Assembly: GCF_021018895.1 (NCBI RefSeq)
Contig: NC_079368.1
Location: forward strand, 1,898,001-1,962,000
Length of the DNA: 64,000 nt
Direction: 5' to 3'
DNA from: Seriola aureovittata
Taxonomy: Eukaryota; Chordata; Actinopteri; Carangiformes; Carangidae
Shown: positions 13,201 to 29,000 of the stretch, piece by piece
Numbering within the stretch: position 1 is the first letter of the stretch
Layout of the letters: each line of letters opens with the position of its first letter
Program-made: the position numbers and the translations under genes
The notes under the pieces: model-generated
The model's database searches: none
Seen by the model: the letters and a program-made list of their open reading frames with translations, nothing else
Told to the model about the DNA's origin: nothing

Positions 13201-13380
13201 CTCTCTCCTCTTGTCCTGTCTATCTTCATCCACTGTCACTGTCAAATAATTGCAAGTTTCCAACTTGGCCTCTAAACAAATGTTTACGTACAATGTCACT
13301 ACTAACACTAAGATCCTGAGGTTGAAGTGTAGGAACCATTCACTTGAATAGGAAAGTGATTTCCACTGTACATACTGCAC

Positions 13381-13424
<44 letters not shown>

Positions 13425-16400
13425 ATGCAGGATCGATGTGGTGGGTCTGGAGAAGCTGGTGGGTCACACACAGAATACTTACAATAGGACCCTGGTCTCA
13501 CTGAGCTACAGTACCAGTCGTTACTGGGAACAACTATTCAGAATGATTAAACTGATAACTGTTCGAATGAAAGTTTACATGGCAGAATGTGACTAACCCT
13601 AACCCTGTTTTAGCCAAGTTTCATTTTGGCCTGACATCATGTCACAGCTGATATTATCATTTTTGTTGTAGAGAATTATCCTAACTCTGACCTCAGTCAC
13701 TGCAGGTGTCCATCAAAAAGCTCTTTGAAACTGTGAGGACTGGACAAAGTGACCTCACAATGATGGTTTCGAACCTAAATTTGTCCCCACAACCACAGCA
13801 AGACATGTACACACACATGTACATGCCCCAACAGAAGCTGATCTGCAATAAAGCTGCTGTGATTTCTCCTGCTAGAACAGAACAATGTGGACAACAGTAA
13901 ATAATGCCCTGACTTAATCAGTCTTATTAGCCAATCACTGTCTACCATAGAGTCTCCAAAATGCTTGTGTTACCAGGTAGAGACACTTATATCGTTAATA
14001 TCTATAAGGTGGAGATGGTGTTTGTGTGTCTGTTAATGTATGTGTGTGCGTGGTGTTAGAAACTGCCAAAGCTTAACCTTCAAACAGCACTTTGAAGTTG
14101 TCTGGACCGGCCAACATGACCTCACAATAATGGTTTTTACCCAAATTTGTCCTCAAAATTATAGAACGACATGTACACACACTCAAAAAGCCACACAACA
14201 ACACGTACACACAAGTACACACAAATACAACATGTTGATTTAGCTTAGAGTTACTCTAACTATAACTATAATATTACTGATATTTCTTTGGCCCCAATTG
14301 GGATAAAAAAGAGATTGTTTTTAAAGGTTATATTTTCATTGTTCCATAAGAAGGTTTTATGCGGAGAAAAAATGTGGATGAAGCTTAACTTCCAGGCAAG
14401 AAGAAATTTCTGATGAAAATTACATAATGACACAGGAAGTTTGTTAGGTGAGTAATTACATGTTAGAACAAAAGAGAGACCACCAATTTAATCAAAAATA
14501 TCACAGTGCAACAGTGTGGCTTATATTGATGTGTGTTAAATAGTTTTTGGACAACAATTGAACTCTACACAGTAGTTGTTAGTAGGACACATTCGTGGTT
14601 GGCTTGGGTCTGCATATGGGATTTATTACCAGCCATATCCTCAAGAGCGTTACACCTGGAGTAGATGTTAAACCTGTAGAAACTGTGAGAAGGCGGTCCG
14701 GATGTTGATATGTTTTCTTTTCTTTTCTTCAGGTTACAGCTGGGACACGGTGCGTGTGATGGAGGAGATATGTAGAACCCTTGAACATCCTGTCACTTTC
14801 CCAGTTCGTGCAGCTCTCCTGTCCCAGTCCTTCTCCCAGCTCAAGTGGCTGCTGCAGCAGTCAGACAGGTGAGGTCACACCAGTGAGGCCAGTCCTTCAT
14901 ATCAGCATTTACTTCATCTCTGCTGAGTTCCACTTAGGGACGAGTATCATGAAGATTTTAACGGAATTACTATTTTTATCGATACCACTTATCGATTCAG
15001 TACTTTAATGGTTCTCTCATCGATCCGGTACTGCAACAGTACTCTTATATATCTGGTACTTTAACTGTATTCTCATCGATCCGGTACTTTTAAGGACACA
15101 ATCCTTAAGGAGTCTGGCAGCTTTGGTGTTTTTAAAGGTTAGTTCAGATTCGCCGAAGTCACACGAACAAACTTTTGTTGAGGCAGCGGTAGACCAGCAA
15201 CTCCGTGTTCTGCAAGGTAAAATTAGAGCCGGGCAGAGTCTGGCTGAGTGAGAGAGAGTGATGTCTGGCTTTTTTATAATAACAGTTTCCCACCAGAAAA
15301 GCCTGTCTGACAAAGAAGTAAAGCGGTGAAAAAAAAGTTCTAAATAAAGAGTACACTTAAACTGATATTGATATTTTTGGTGGACCTTTTAAGTGGCTTA
15401 TATAAGTTTTGCCGTCCACAGCAGTGCATTGCTTAGCTTCTGTGCCGGTACTCCTCTCTGCTTCTCAAAGCTAGGTGTGTGTCGACCTCCATACTTCATA
15501 CAACCCCACTTCAAATAGTCCGAACCATCCCTTCAAGTACTGTGCACCACACAATGCCTTGAAATTCATTTCATCTGGCCTTCAGTAGAATGGATGCAGG
15601 ATCCTCTGAGGATTCATCATTGTTCTGTCTCCTGGCAGACTGCAGCAGGCTGCAGCACTGGTGTGGTAGTGCAACTAAAGAAAAGAATGCCAATAATTAC
15701 CAGCCCTTTACTGTCCAGCAGCAGGTGCTATAATAAGCGTTACGTTCGTGTGGTCTATTTGAAACACTATAACAAACGCGACTGAGTAGAAGTTAACGTT
15801 AATTCACCTGCATACAGTTGATTCCAGGACATGAGTGATTAACGGTAATGTTAAGCGCTGTATTTTGCAGACATAAACCCGGGACACGGCCATATCAGTT
15901 CAAACTAAGTCAGGAGAAGAAATGGAGAAGAAAAAAACATAACAAAAGCACAGAAGTTAACCTGTGCTCTACAAAAAGAAGGGCTATACTGAGTTTGATG
16001 AGGAAACAGTCATCTAAAGCTCCATCCAGTCGAAAGGTAGATGTCCATGTGTAGTTTGATTATAAAGCAGGTCTAGGTTCTATATTAATACTGTGAAAGT
16101 ATCAAAGCCTCAGTCCAGAGAAATGCTCACAGCCTGTATATGATGGTGACAATTGACCATACTGGGCCACCATAATCAAATGTGCATATTTTAAGTATTA
16201 TATTTTAAGGCCACCCCTCCTACACTCTTTATTCAGTTTACATGAAACTTGTCATTTTGGTCTGGATTTTCTTATTCTTATAATTTTAGCTTTTCAGAGA
16301 AATTAAAGAACACATTTCCAAAGATCTGTGTCTCTTTATGCTGTGGTTGAATTCTGTGTGCCACATAATAAATGTTGGACTGTTTGCTTTGGAAATCCTC

Positions 16401-18077
16401 TGTCACAGTAAGAAATAACTAAACTCAGTACATCTTCCACAGCTGAACTTTACAACAGTCCAAACTGCTCTAATCCAAAGCAGAACCTTGCACAGGCACG
16501 ATGGTGATGATCCTTCAAGTCAACAGAAGTGAGAGCATCTTTATTTTGAGTAATGTGATTGTATTGTGATGTGAAACTGAGTGTGTGAGCGGGGTTTAGT
16601 TACCAGAGGGATTTAAATCAAATCCTTCAGATGTGATAGGGTTGGTGATGGCAAATATGGTGACGTGATACAGAGCTGAAGAGAAATATGGAGCTAAGGA
16701 GCTGCAGAGGCCGTTAGCGTCCACACACCTGCCTTACCTGTGTGTTGTTATACCAGGAGAAGGAGGACAGCAACCACATTCTTCACATTCTTTACCTGCT
16801 CAATCCAAACCATAGTCTGTAAATAAAGATGGACGTGGCCTCCGTGACGTCACCCACAAGTTTGTGAAGAGCTGTCGTGAGCTGTTCTGTCGTCGCTATC
16901 GTCGCCTTTACCTGACTCCGCCGAACGCCAGGCTAATACAAAAATGGGCAAAGAGGAGGGGCGCAGGTGTCCTGAAGGAGGAAATTAGCCGCAGACACCA
17001 AAACTGTTTTTTTGTACCAGGCTGTAAACATGTTTATTTCTGCTGTAAAGTTGGACATTTTAACATGGGAGTCTATGGGGATTGACTCACTGTTGGAGCA
17101 GTTTTTGGTATTCCGTGTTGGCTGCATGTTTCAGCCTCGGATGTTGCAGCTTCGTCCAAACACACACCTCCTACTGCTCTGCTAGCTGCCCACTAGCTCA
17201 CATTTATATGATGGGCAGGGTTATCTCTTCATCTGAGATCATATAAATTTATGACTGCCCCTGAGTGCAGAATGAGTCATCAGAATATTTTCACATTTTG
17301 CAGGAAGAGGAAAGGGAGGGATTATATATAAAGTAGATTTAAAAAAATAAAAAAAAACTTGATACAGCATATAACAAGAGGTAAATGACAGTTAACACAG
17401 GGACTCAGGTTCAGAGCTTGGAAAATGTAGTTTTCATTTCACACAGTTGCAAAGTAGGAAAATTACATCCACTGTAGATGGTTTCAGCACCATCTTCCTC
17501 TGGTCACCCACAAGCCCCTGCTACACTGAAGTGCTGAATGCATTGTGGGTAAGTTTGGTTAGCAAAGGAACAGATCCAGTGACTTTTCCACCACCCAAGT
17601 GCATCTCAGTCATCCTGCAGTGAGTGTGATTTCTGGCGGTACTCTGCCGGACTGCGGCATGTCTGGAGAGAAGCAGCCTGCGCTCTCGGTGGATCACGTC
17701 CTCCCTCACAGTGAAGGATAGGATTTGAAGCTGGCGACATTTCTAGCCACAGAAAAATTACAACTTATCAGTTTATCCACTCTATATGTCTCTCACCTGT
17801 TATGACTTCGCACTGAAGGCGTTACAGGAAAGGCGAAGAGCAGAGAAATAAGTTATATGAACACAAGTCTGTTCCTGCCCACAACTGTAAACAGCAGAGT
17901 CGTTATTTGTTGCTCTGACACACGTTAATATCTTTGAGCTGTTAATGAAATGTTGTTGTTCACAGGTACACTCTAACTGTGTGGACTGGCAGGAATGACG
18001 TGGTAACACAGGAGGACTTGCTGCCCTACAGAAAAGAGATCCACATCAGCAGGATCTACTATGACCTGGACTTGTGA
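10224..18077 (+). CDS. fam151b: FAM151B, menorin-family protein
   Basis: Five coding exons: 10224-10344, 12634-12793, 12868-13085, 14733-14868 and 17966-18077 (TGA), 248 residues in all. Phases chain correctly (1, 2, 1, 2) and every intron is GT-AG. Diagnostic FAM151 blocks are LEADIIIRG and MAHPPDTDSDITLKEWL with KGIKLDFK (exons 2-3), then PVWVNADILSGPGG and LSLGWTTGW (exon 3), and LTVWTGRND near the end. The fold is related to phosphodiesterases of the GDPD/PLC type, with acidic and His residues in the early blocks as likely site residues. Human FAM151B is about 276 residues, so this is slightly short at the N-terminus. Mouse Fam151b is needed for photoreceptor survival; the substrate is unknown. 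The Met at 10224 lies 4 bases after the acceptor and is the first in frame. Introns hold several repeats. Confidence 0.92.
11988..12008. repeat. Short TGAC tandem repeat
   Basis: About five copies of TGAC in FAM151B intron 1. A shorter run of the same unit occurs near 10479-10495. Confidence 0.8.
13383..13422. repeat. GA dinucleotide microsatellite
   Basis: About 20 uninterrupted GA units in FAM151B intron 3. Confidence 0.95.
13700..14235. repeat. Two fragments of one dispersed repeat
   Basis: Segments 13705-13830 and 14060-14235 share the order GACCTCACAAT, ATGGTTT, AAATTTGTCC and then GACATGTACACACAC. They look like two diverged copies of a fish interspersed repeat, side by side in FAM151B intron 3. 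Class unknown. Confidence 0.55.
14935..15110. repeat. Degenerate repeat with ATCGATCCGGTACT units
   Basis: The phrase CTCATCGATCCGGTACT occurs at about 15016 and 15073, with a related TATATCTGGTACTTTAAC between them. This resembles the ends of non-autonomous DNA transposons in fish. The element may extend to about 15800, but no right end was found. It lies in FAM151B intron 4. Confidence 0.45.
16812..17090. repeat. Dispersed fish repeat in FAM151B intron 4
   Basis: The segment from AGTCTGTAAATAAAGATGGA to TGGGAGTCTATGGGGATTGA is GC-richer than its surroundings and matches a pattern I recognise as a common interspersed repeat in fish introns. It carries a 73-codon frame (16864-17085), which is regarded as repeat-derived rather than a gene. 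Confidence 0.5.
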
Positions 18078-18227
18078 AGGACGGAGCTCAGCGTGACGTC
18101 CACTGTAAACACTGAGAAACTGTCTGGCTGTGGCTTCTTCAGGAGACTGTCACTGCTGGAGAGAGGAAAGTCAAACTTGTCTGTCTTTTGCCTGGAGTGT
18201 AAGTTAAATCTTACGGATCATGTGATA

Positions 18228-18233
18228 AATAAA
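18228..18233 (+). terminator. FAM151B polyadenylation signal
   Basis: AATAAA about 150 bp after the FAM151B stop, at the end of a short 3' UTR. Confidence 0.75.
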
Positions 18234-18239
18234 GTATTT

Positions 18240-19009
18240 TTGCTCCACAAATTGTGCATATATTTTTTCTGACTTTTCTCTAATTGCTGCCTGTTCCTTG
18301 CGAAATACTGAAGTTACCTCTCTTCTGCGCTGCAGCAACAAGTCACTTGTAACTGCGTAACAAGTTAAAGTGTTGCATTCAAGTACAGTTACAGAACTCA
18401 ACACCAGGCCAAGAAGCAGTGTGTTGATGACCTCTGTTGTTTTAAAGTCTATTTCACCTTTGACCACACGCAGCATAACTGATTGGTTGAGGTCAGAAAA
18501 TGTACTGTGTTGCACCTGTAACCACACCCAGTGATGTCACAGGGTCCTGGAACACACCTGTACGTCACTACAGCTGGAGGTCAAAGGGCAGATTTTCAGG
18601 GCTGTTATACTATCAAAAGTAAAAGTTCTCATGCAGAAAAATCTTCCTAGTATTTTATTATTGTGTTTTATTTTAATTGATCGATGGATTATTACTGATG
18701 CTTTGATGTTTCAGTAGTGCTTTACTGTTTTAGTTGGTTGATCTGGAGATGATTTCAACTATTTTATTCTTGCAAAGTAACTAAAAAGTACACAGGAATA
18801 TACAGGAAAAAATATACAGGGACCTGAAATAATAAAGTGAGTCCTCCAAATATTTTCATATTTCAGTACCAGTTCATACAGCCTTGCTGAATAATCCATC
18901 ACATCTGCTGCATTTAAGTTTGTTATTTGTCTGAACACAGATTTAGAATTGCTCAAATAAGCCGCTCAATGAAATGAGATACTAAGACACTCATATATTT
19001 GGTACAAGG
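18240..19009. other. Gap between convergent FAM151B and ANKRD34B ends
   Basis: No gene seen. The plus-strand FAM151B transcript ends near 18250 and the minus-strand ANKRD34B transcript probably ends near 18990. Confidence 0.5.
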
Positions 19010-19015
19010 TTTATT
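19010..19015 (-). terminator. Candidate ANKRD34B polyadenylation signal
   Basis: AATAAA on the minus strand about 2.3 kb past the ANKRD34B stop. The long 3' UTR this implies would contain the LINE fragment at 20316-20960. Confidence 0.4.
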
Positions 19016-20315
19016 GAAAATACAGAGTTTTACAAAGAACACTGACAACTTGCAACTCTGTACATAGTGACAAGAGTATCAGAGAAGGTTTTATATATTC
19101 AAGGGTGCAGATTTTCTAACTGGCAGTTTAGAAAAGGTTATTCTCAGAAGGTAAGCTCCTCCAGCACAAGGTGAGTGAACTGAAAAAGAAACCTTGTAAG
19201 TGCTGGGCTGCACTCTTTTCTTTAGTGTGCAGTTTGTGCTGATAATTACTATTTCATTCCAACAGTGCAGAGCATGTTTCAAATCTAGTTTATGGATATA
19301 TTATTTAAACCTTTGTATAGAATAAATTGTTTTAATAACTTCTTGTACAAAATTGGCAAAAACAGCTGGCAGATGAAAAGTGGATGTGGATGAAAGCTGT
19401 ATTCACTCTGGACTGTCCTCTCTCTGATGCAAGGTCATTCTCAAAGATGAAATCTTCTGTAATGTCGCAGCCAAGTCTCAAATCTGTTTGGCTTTGAAAA
19501 GCAAATGAATCGTTTCTTCGTTACATAGACACACAAGTGCTGTCAAAAAAAAAGTCTGAATCGTGAGATAAACTCCAGATTCAGTGTCACTAAAAGGGGT
19601 GACATGGCTCAAGGTATAGACTCATCACATATGTTTTTTTTAATTTAGCAGCTGCGTAAGTTTAACATTTGTTACTCAGAGTTTTTACCTGAGTTCCTAT
19701 GTAGATGTTGACAGTGACGGCCTCAGTTCTTAGTCAATTGGCTTTTCTCAACATGTAAATGAATCCACTCACTGTTTTAATCAAGCCCTCCATCTTGTTC
19801 TGACATGAATTGAACATTTAATAATATATCCCAAAAATCTTCTGTTGTCTGATAATTTTTTACGTGGACTTTACAATAATGCATGACAGCATTTGGGGAA
19901 AAAATCTATTACAGGAGGCATCTATCTGATCATGCTGTACCATATTTAAGGAAAGAATCCCTTTGTTATTTAGTCCACTGCCATGTGTTATACAATGTCA
20001 CCTGTCTCAACGTTACTCCCACACAGGGTGATGATCTTGTTGATAATGCTGCGGTCTCATCGCGTACAACACCTCTGAAAAAAAAGGTAGTGAATTAGAG
20101 GAGGTTCCATGTTACAATTCACATATACGCATGCTTTAAAGCATCGCGTAAGCTTGACAGGAAGTGGCGTTCCACTGATCTAGAAGAATTTAACCTTGAT
20201 AAAGATCTGGATGACCTGTAATTTCTTACTTCTAAATTCAGGCAAGTTGAAGTAAATGTACTGAAGTAAACACCTCAGAAAAACATAATCTAATCATATA
20301 GTCACTTGCTTTACC

Positions 20316-20960
20316 TCAGCCTCCAGTGCTACCATCAGAAAGCTTGGGGTCATTTTTGACCAGGACCTGTCTTTTACTTACACATAAAACAAGTTTGTAG
20401 GACAGCCTTCTTCCACCTGTGCAACATTATGAAAATGAGAAACATCCTGTCTCAAAAGGATGCTGAAAAACTAGTCCATGTATTTGTTACCTCTAGACTG
20501 GACTACTCTAATTCTTTATTATTAGGATGTCCCAATAACTCAGTGAAAAGCCTCCAGCTGATCCAAAAATGCTGCAGCAGAGTACTGACAGGAACTAAGA
20601 AAAGAGATCACATCTCTCCTGTGTTGGCTTCTCTGTCCTACTGATGAAGCTCCATCATATCTTAAAGAGCAGAACACTCCGCTGTCTACTTGTGGTTCCT
20701 AGAGTTTCTAAGACTAGAATGGGAGGTAGAGCCTTCAGCTATCAGGCTCCAATCCTGTGGAAGCAGCTCCCAGTCTGGGTTCAGGAGGACTTCTTTTTAT
20801 TCACAGTCTGCCAGCTTTACCACCAGAAGCATCCTAGTGGGGCACCCATACAAGACCACATACAGAAAACATTCATTCATTCTAATAGCTACTTTCCATC
20901 TGAAGTTCCTGGGCAGGTGACAACACCAGACCAAAGTGTCTCACAGCATTAACTGGAAAG
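20316..20960 (+). mobile_element. LINE reverse-transcriptase 3' fragment, broken
   Basis: The plus strand encodes pieces of the C-terminal end of a fish LINE (CR1/L2-like) reverse transcriptase: RKLGVIFDQDLSF, TAFFHLCNI, FVTSRLDYSNSLL, LQLIQKCCSRVLTGTKKRDH, then after stops LLVVPRVSKTR and GGRAFSYQAPILWKQLP. Stops and a frameshift near 20640 show it is dead. Only the last few hundred bases of the element remain, the usual 5' truncation. It lies in the presumed 3' UTR of ANKRD34B, in the opposite orientation. Confidence 0.8.
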
Positions 20961-21193
20961 AGATCACTGACCAGGAGTCAGTGGTCAGCTGGAGTAGGAT
21001 CAAGAAGGACATCTGCTGAAACAGGGTTTACCATCATTTACAGTCCCCTCTTATCATGTGACCAGAATTCCATACTTTGGTCATGTGATTAAAAAAAATC
21101 ATCTCACAGACAATTAAGCAACTCCATTCACTGAGGAGGGAAATTAAATGTTGAAAGCTTTGTAAACAGAAAGCAAGTTGAACCTTGTGTTAA

Positions 21194-21222
21194 GATTTTC
21201 TTTTTTTTTTTTTTTTTTTTAG
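21194..21222. repeat. Poly(T) tract
   Basis: Run of more than 20 T bases with almost no interruption, in the ANKRD34B 3' UTR. Confidence 0.9.
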
Positions 21223-21358
21223 TCAAGTCCTGTAGTTCTTTTTGGAAAATTACTACAGTATATAAAGTTTCACATTGAAACATGAGCAGGCTATTACTGC
21301 AATGTGTGATACTGCTAAGGGCAAACACATCTTCCCCTGATACATGCAAAATGTTATC

Positions 21359-25880
<4,522 letters not shown>

Positions 25881-25884
25881 ACAT

Positions 25885-26250
25885 CCCCACAGGGACACGA
25901 CAGGCCACCGACATCGTTAGACAGGTTGTGACGTCAGGACGTTTGATGCCAACGTTGATGTAACGTAGGAATAACTGACGACAGCTGACGTTGATATTTT
26001 GTTGGTTTTAAGTTGTGTTGTTAAGTCACCAATATCCAACGTTCTCCGAACGTCTCATGCCAACGACATCTTGACATATAAAATACTAACATTCTGGTCA
26101 TGAACAAAACCCAACGTCTGCTAAACATCACAATGTCAGTTAGCTAACGTTGCGTTTGATGTCAACCCAATTTTCACTTCCTGTTCAATGTTAGAGTCAT
26201 TAGAGCCCAATGTCCCTGATGTTACATTGTCAGCTGGGATTATTTTACTG
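25885..26250. repeat. Dispersed repeat rich in AACGT words
   Basis: ACGTT/AACGT-type words recur in both orientations (GATGCCAACGTTGATG, ATCCAACGTTCTCC, GAACGTCTCATGCCAACGAC, AACCCAACGTCTGC, GCTAACGTTGCGTTTGATG). The segment is far richer in CpG-containing words than its surroundings. It resembles a dispersed DNA-transposon-type repeat of fish; the class is not certain. Confidence 0.5.
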
Positions 26251-26795
26251 TTTGTCAGCGTCAGACAGGGAACTAAATTTAGCCCTCACAATTTTCATTT
26301 GGACTGGGCCCATGTTCATCCAAAGAACACACTGCAGTATGAGGCCGTGTTCTAAGCAATAATGTCAAGTTGATGTGGTGGTTGTTTCTGGTCCTCCATT
26401 AGCTCCGCTACTTCTATACTAGCTTTGTTAGCATTAACTCCGTTATTATCTCCACGAGCTCTGTCACTGTCTCTACAAGCAGAAGAACCTACGAGGCCGT
26501 CAGGTCTTTTTGGGAACGTCATCCATTTTGTATTTTTGATTTGTTATCTTAGCTTCTTTCTGTCTTATTTTGATTATTTCCCCCCTGATCTCTGACATTA
26601 CTTGGATGGACAGATCCACTTGAAGGGGTGGGGGAGGTGATGATGGTCCTGCACCTGCCTTGCAGTATAGGCTGTTAAGCAGCCCAGGGCCGGCAGGTGG
26701 TGAAGATGGAGACGGAGACACACCTGTTTCACGTTTACATGATTCCTCTCAGGTGTAGATGTTAAGCCCTGGGTGCAATGAGGGGAGAGGAGAGA

Positions 26796-26814
26796 CCCCC
26801 CCCCCCCCCCCCCC
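26796..26814. repeat. Poly(C) tract
   Basis: Nearly pure run of about 18 C. Such runs are prone to length errors in assemblies. Confidence 0.85.
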
Positions 26815-27079
26815 ATTTCCAAGAACCACCAGCAACAACATTTATAGCCCTCGAAGCTTTCAACAGGATATTTAAGCTTGATCGTGAGCTAACAACTAAA
26901 CAAATGAATCAACCTAACTCTCCCAACTCACAAAGAAACAATCAGACAGAACAGTACCCCCCTACTGGCCCCAGAGCATGACACCGTTTACAGTGTTTAC
27001 AAAGGTGTCGACCACAGCGTGCTGTCTGGCTAACAGGAAGGGGAGGAGAGCCATCCTTTTAAGTTTGAAGCTGTCAGGC

Positions 27080-27140
27080 TGGAACCAATCAGCTCCCTGG
27101 AACAGCCTACACGCTCCTTTACTGACTCAGCCAATCAGAG
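27080..27140. promoter_or_regulatory. Paired CCAAT boxes
   Basis: Two CCAATCAG words about 45 bp apart (near 27086 and 27131). They could belong to a promoter, but no nearby first exon is clear, so this is a weak call. Confidence 0.2.
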
Positions 27141-28107
27141 AGGCTCACCTGCTCCAAATAGGCACAACGTTGCTTGGGTTCTAGCTTACTTCTGCTGAAG
27201 CAAGGTTTTTATAATGCTGTTATGTCACTTCCAAGTAATGTAAAAAAGAATATTCACATGCTGCAGTTGGAAACAACATGATAGTGGAGTTTGTGGGCTG
27301 TAACATCAGCTTTTAAGCATCAGAAGTAAAAGTAGAAATTATGCAGATTGGCTTCTTTTATACTATCATACGTTTGGATGTTATTATTTGGTAATTATTA
27401 ATCATGCAGCAGCAAGTTGGCAACATGTTATTGTTGTTGCTGGTCTGGGTGGAGCCCATTTTAACTCCTGTGTGTACAGTCGGGTGGTTTAATGCATCAA
27501 ATTTTAGAAGTTGATCATTGGTCTGTGTGTAAAGTAACCAATAGCTATAAGTCAAAGCAACAAAGAATCAAGTGTCATAGAATGTAAATTCTCAAGTAAA
27601 ACTGTGCTGCACTTGAACAAATATATTTACTTTCCACTGCTGGAGCTTGGAAACGACTCATTTAACAGAAAGCCTGCAGATTGGCTGCTTGATGTTTTTG
27701 AGACACCGCTGTTTACCTGGCAGGAACAGTCTAACATAAAGATCCTACTGATACTATATGCATTATGGGAAATGTAGATACTGTAGCTAATACACATACC
27801 AGCATCTAAAAATCAATATATCTGCTGAACATTCAATCTGTGGGTGATACTAAATGACTGGAGCACTATTTTACACTAACATGTATGTGTGAGGACCAGG
27901 AGGTTCTAACTTCTGTCAGCAGTCTGTTCTGCCAGGTGACATTCAACCCCATCTGTGCTTCTTTGAGCGCTCGGGCCTGGCCTTCAACCAGCATCAAAAC
28001 AGACAGAATAGCTAATGATAGAGACAGGCAGCAGAGAAATGTCATTCCTCAACATTTTACCACTCCACATCTTTTTTCATTCCATGCTCCAAAGTACAGA
28101 CAGAGAG

Positions 28108-28108
<1 letters not shown>

Positions 28109-28152
<44 letters not shown>
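28109..28152. repeat. AAT trinucleotide microsatellite
   Basis: About 14 uninterrupted ATA/AAT units. Confidence 0.95.
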
Positions 28153-28713
28153 TAAGAACTGCTTATAGATGAAATCAAGTGCAAAACATAAGAAACCCAT
28201 GTAGTCGCAGGCAGCTGGGACATGCTGTCAGTGCATCACAGAAGCATAGTTCAAAATATGACCTGATAGGAATAAAATGTTTCTTTGAACACAACTGAAA
28301 TAATCTGCTGCCTGTTTCCTACTACATGAATATATTCCAAGTTATGCTCACATATGGCTTTTAGGTGAAGCAGCTGATTTCATAAATGTCTCTGCATCAT
28401 TTATATATGATGTTGTTGTGTCTTACACAGAATGAAACATCCACACTGATAACTCCTGTTTCACAGCATGAATACAGTAAATGTAGCAGGAAGCAGGAGA
28501 TACACTTTAACAAATACAATAGTTTTACATGAATTGTGCCATCTGAGGTGTCAGCTTTCTTTAAATATTATTTCTATTGTCATTAAATAACAACGCAAAA
28601 TGCAACGACAAAATGGATCTGAATATGTTTTAAAGCACAACTGTTGTGAAGACATGAACACTGACACCATCTCTACATTACATATAAGTTATTGTTGGTA
28701 TGTGCAAACTTAC

Positions 28714-29000
28714 CTGAATGTGTTTCATTCTTTACCATGAGAGCTGATCAGACTGCCGGCCCCCTCCAGTCGACGGGCTGAGGAGAAACCAGTGGTGGGA
28801 GCAGACATCCATGCAGGAGAATGACTGATGAAAGGAGAGAGTGAAGACTGATATATGTCAGATGACAGCGGAAGGCTGGCCTATGGCAGCTGAGAAGCAG
28901 GAAGCACACAACCAATGACAGCACATCCCATTGTGAGCAGCCACAGCGCAGACAGTGGTCTTTGGTGAGGCACTTGCGCAGGTAAGACTCATTTCTTTTC
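28714..29000 (-). promoter_or_regulatory. Possible upstream non-coding exon and promoter (ANKRD34B?)
   Basis: On the minus strand the sequence contains a CATTGG (inverted CCAAT) word near 28914, followed downstream by moderately GC-rich sequence ending CACATTCAG and a consensus donor GTAAGT at 28713-28708. The next gene on the strand is ANKRD34B, which needs a non-coding first exon. The link over 5.5 kb is a guess. Confidence 0.25.

Noticed and set aside
13585..13605. CTAACCCTAACCCTG, telomere-like
   Set aside because: Only two units; too short to be an interstitial telomere and part of a dispersed repeat area.
16864..17085. 73-codon Arg-rich frame
   Set aside because: It lies within a dispersed repeat in a FAM151B intron.
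26598..26981. Proline- and glycine-rich frames around the poly(C) tract
   Set aside because: They arise from the C/G homopolymer and are not supported by splice or start context.
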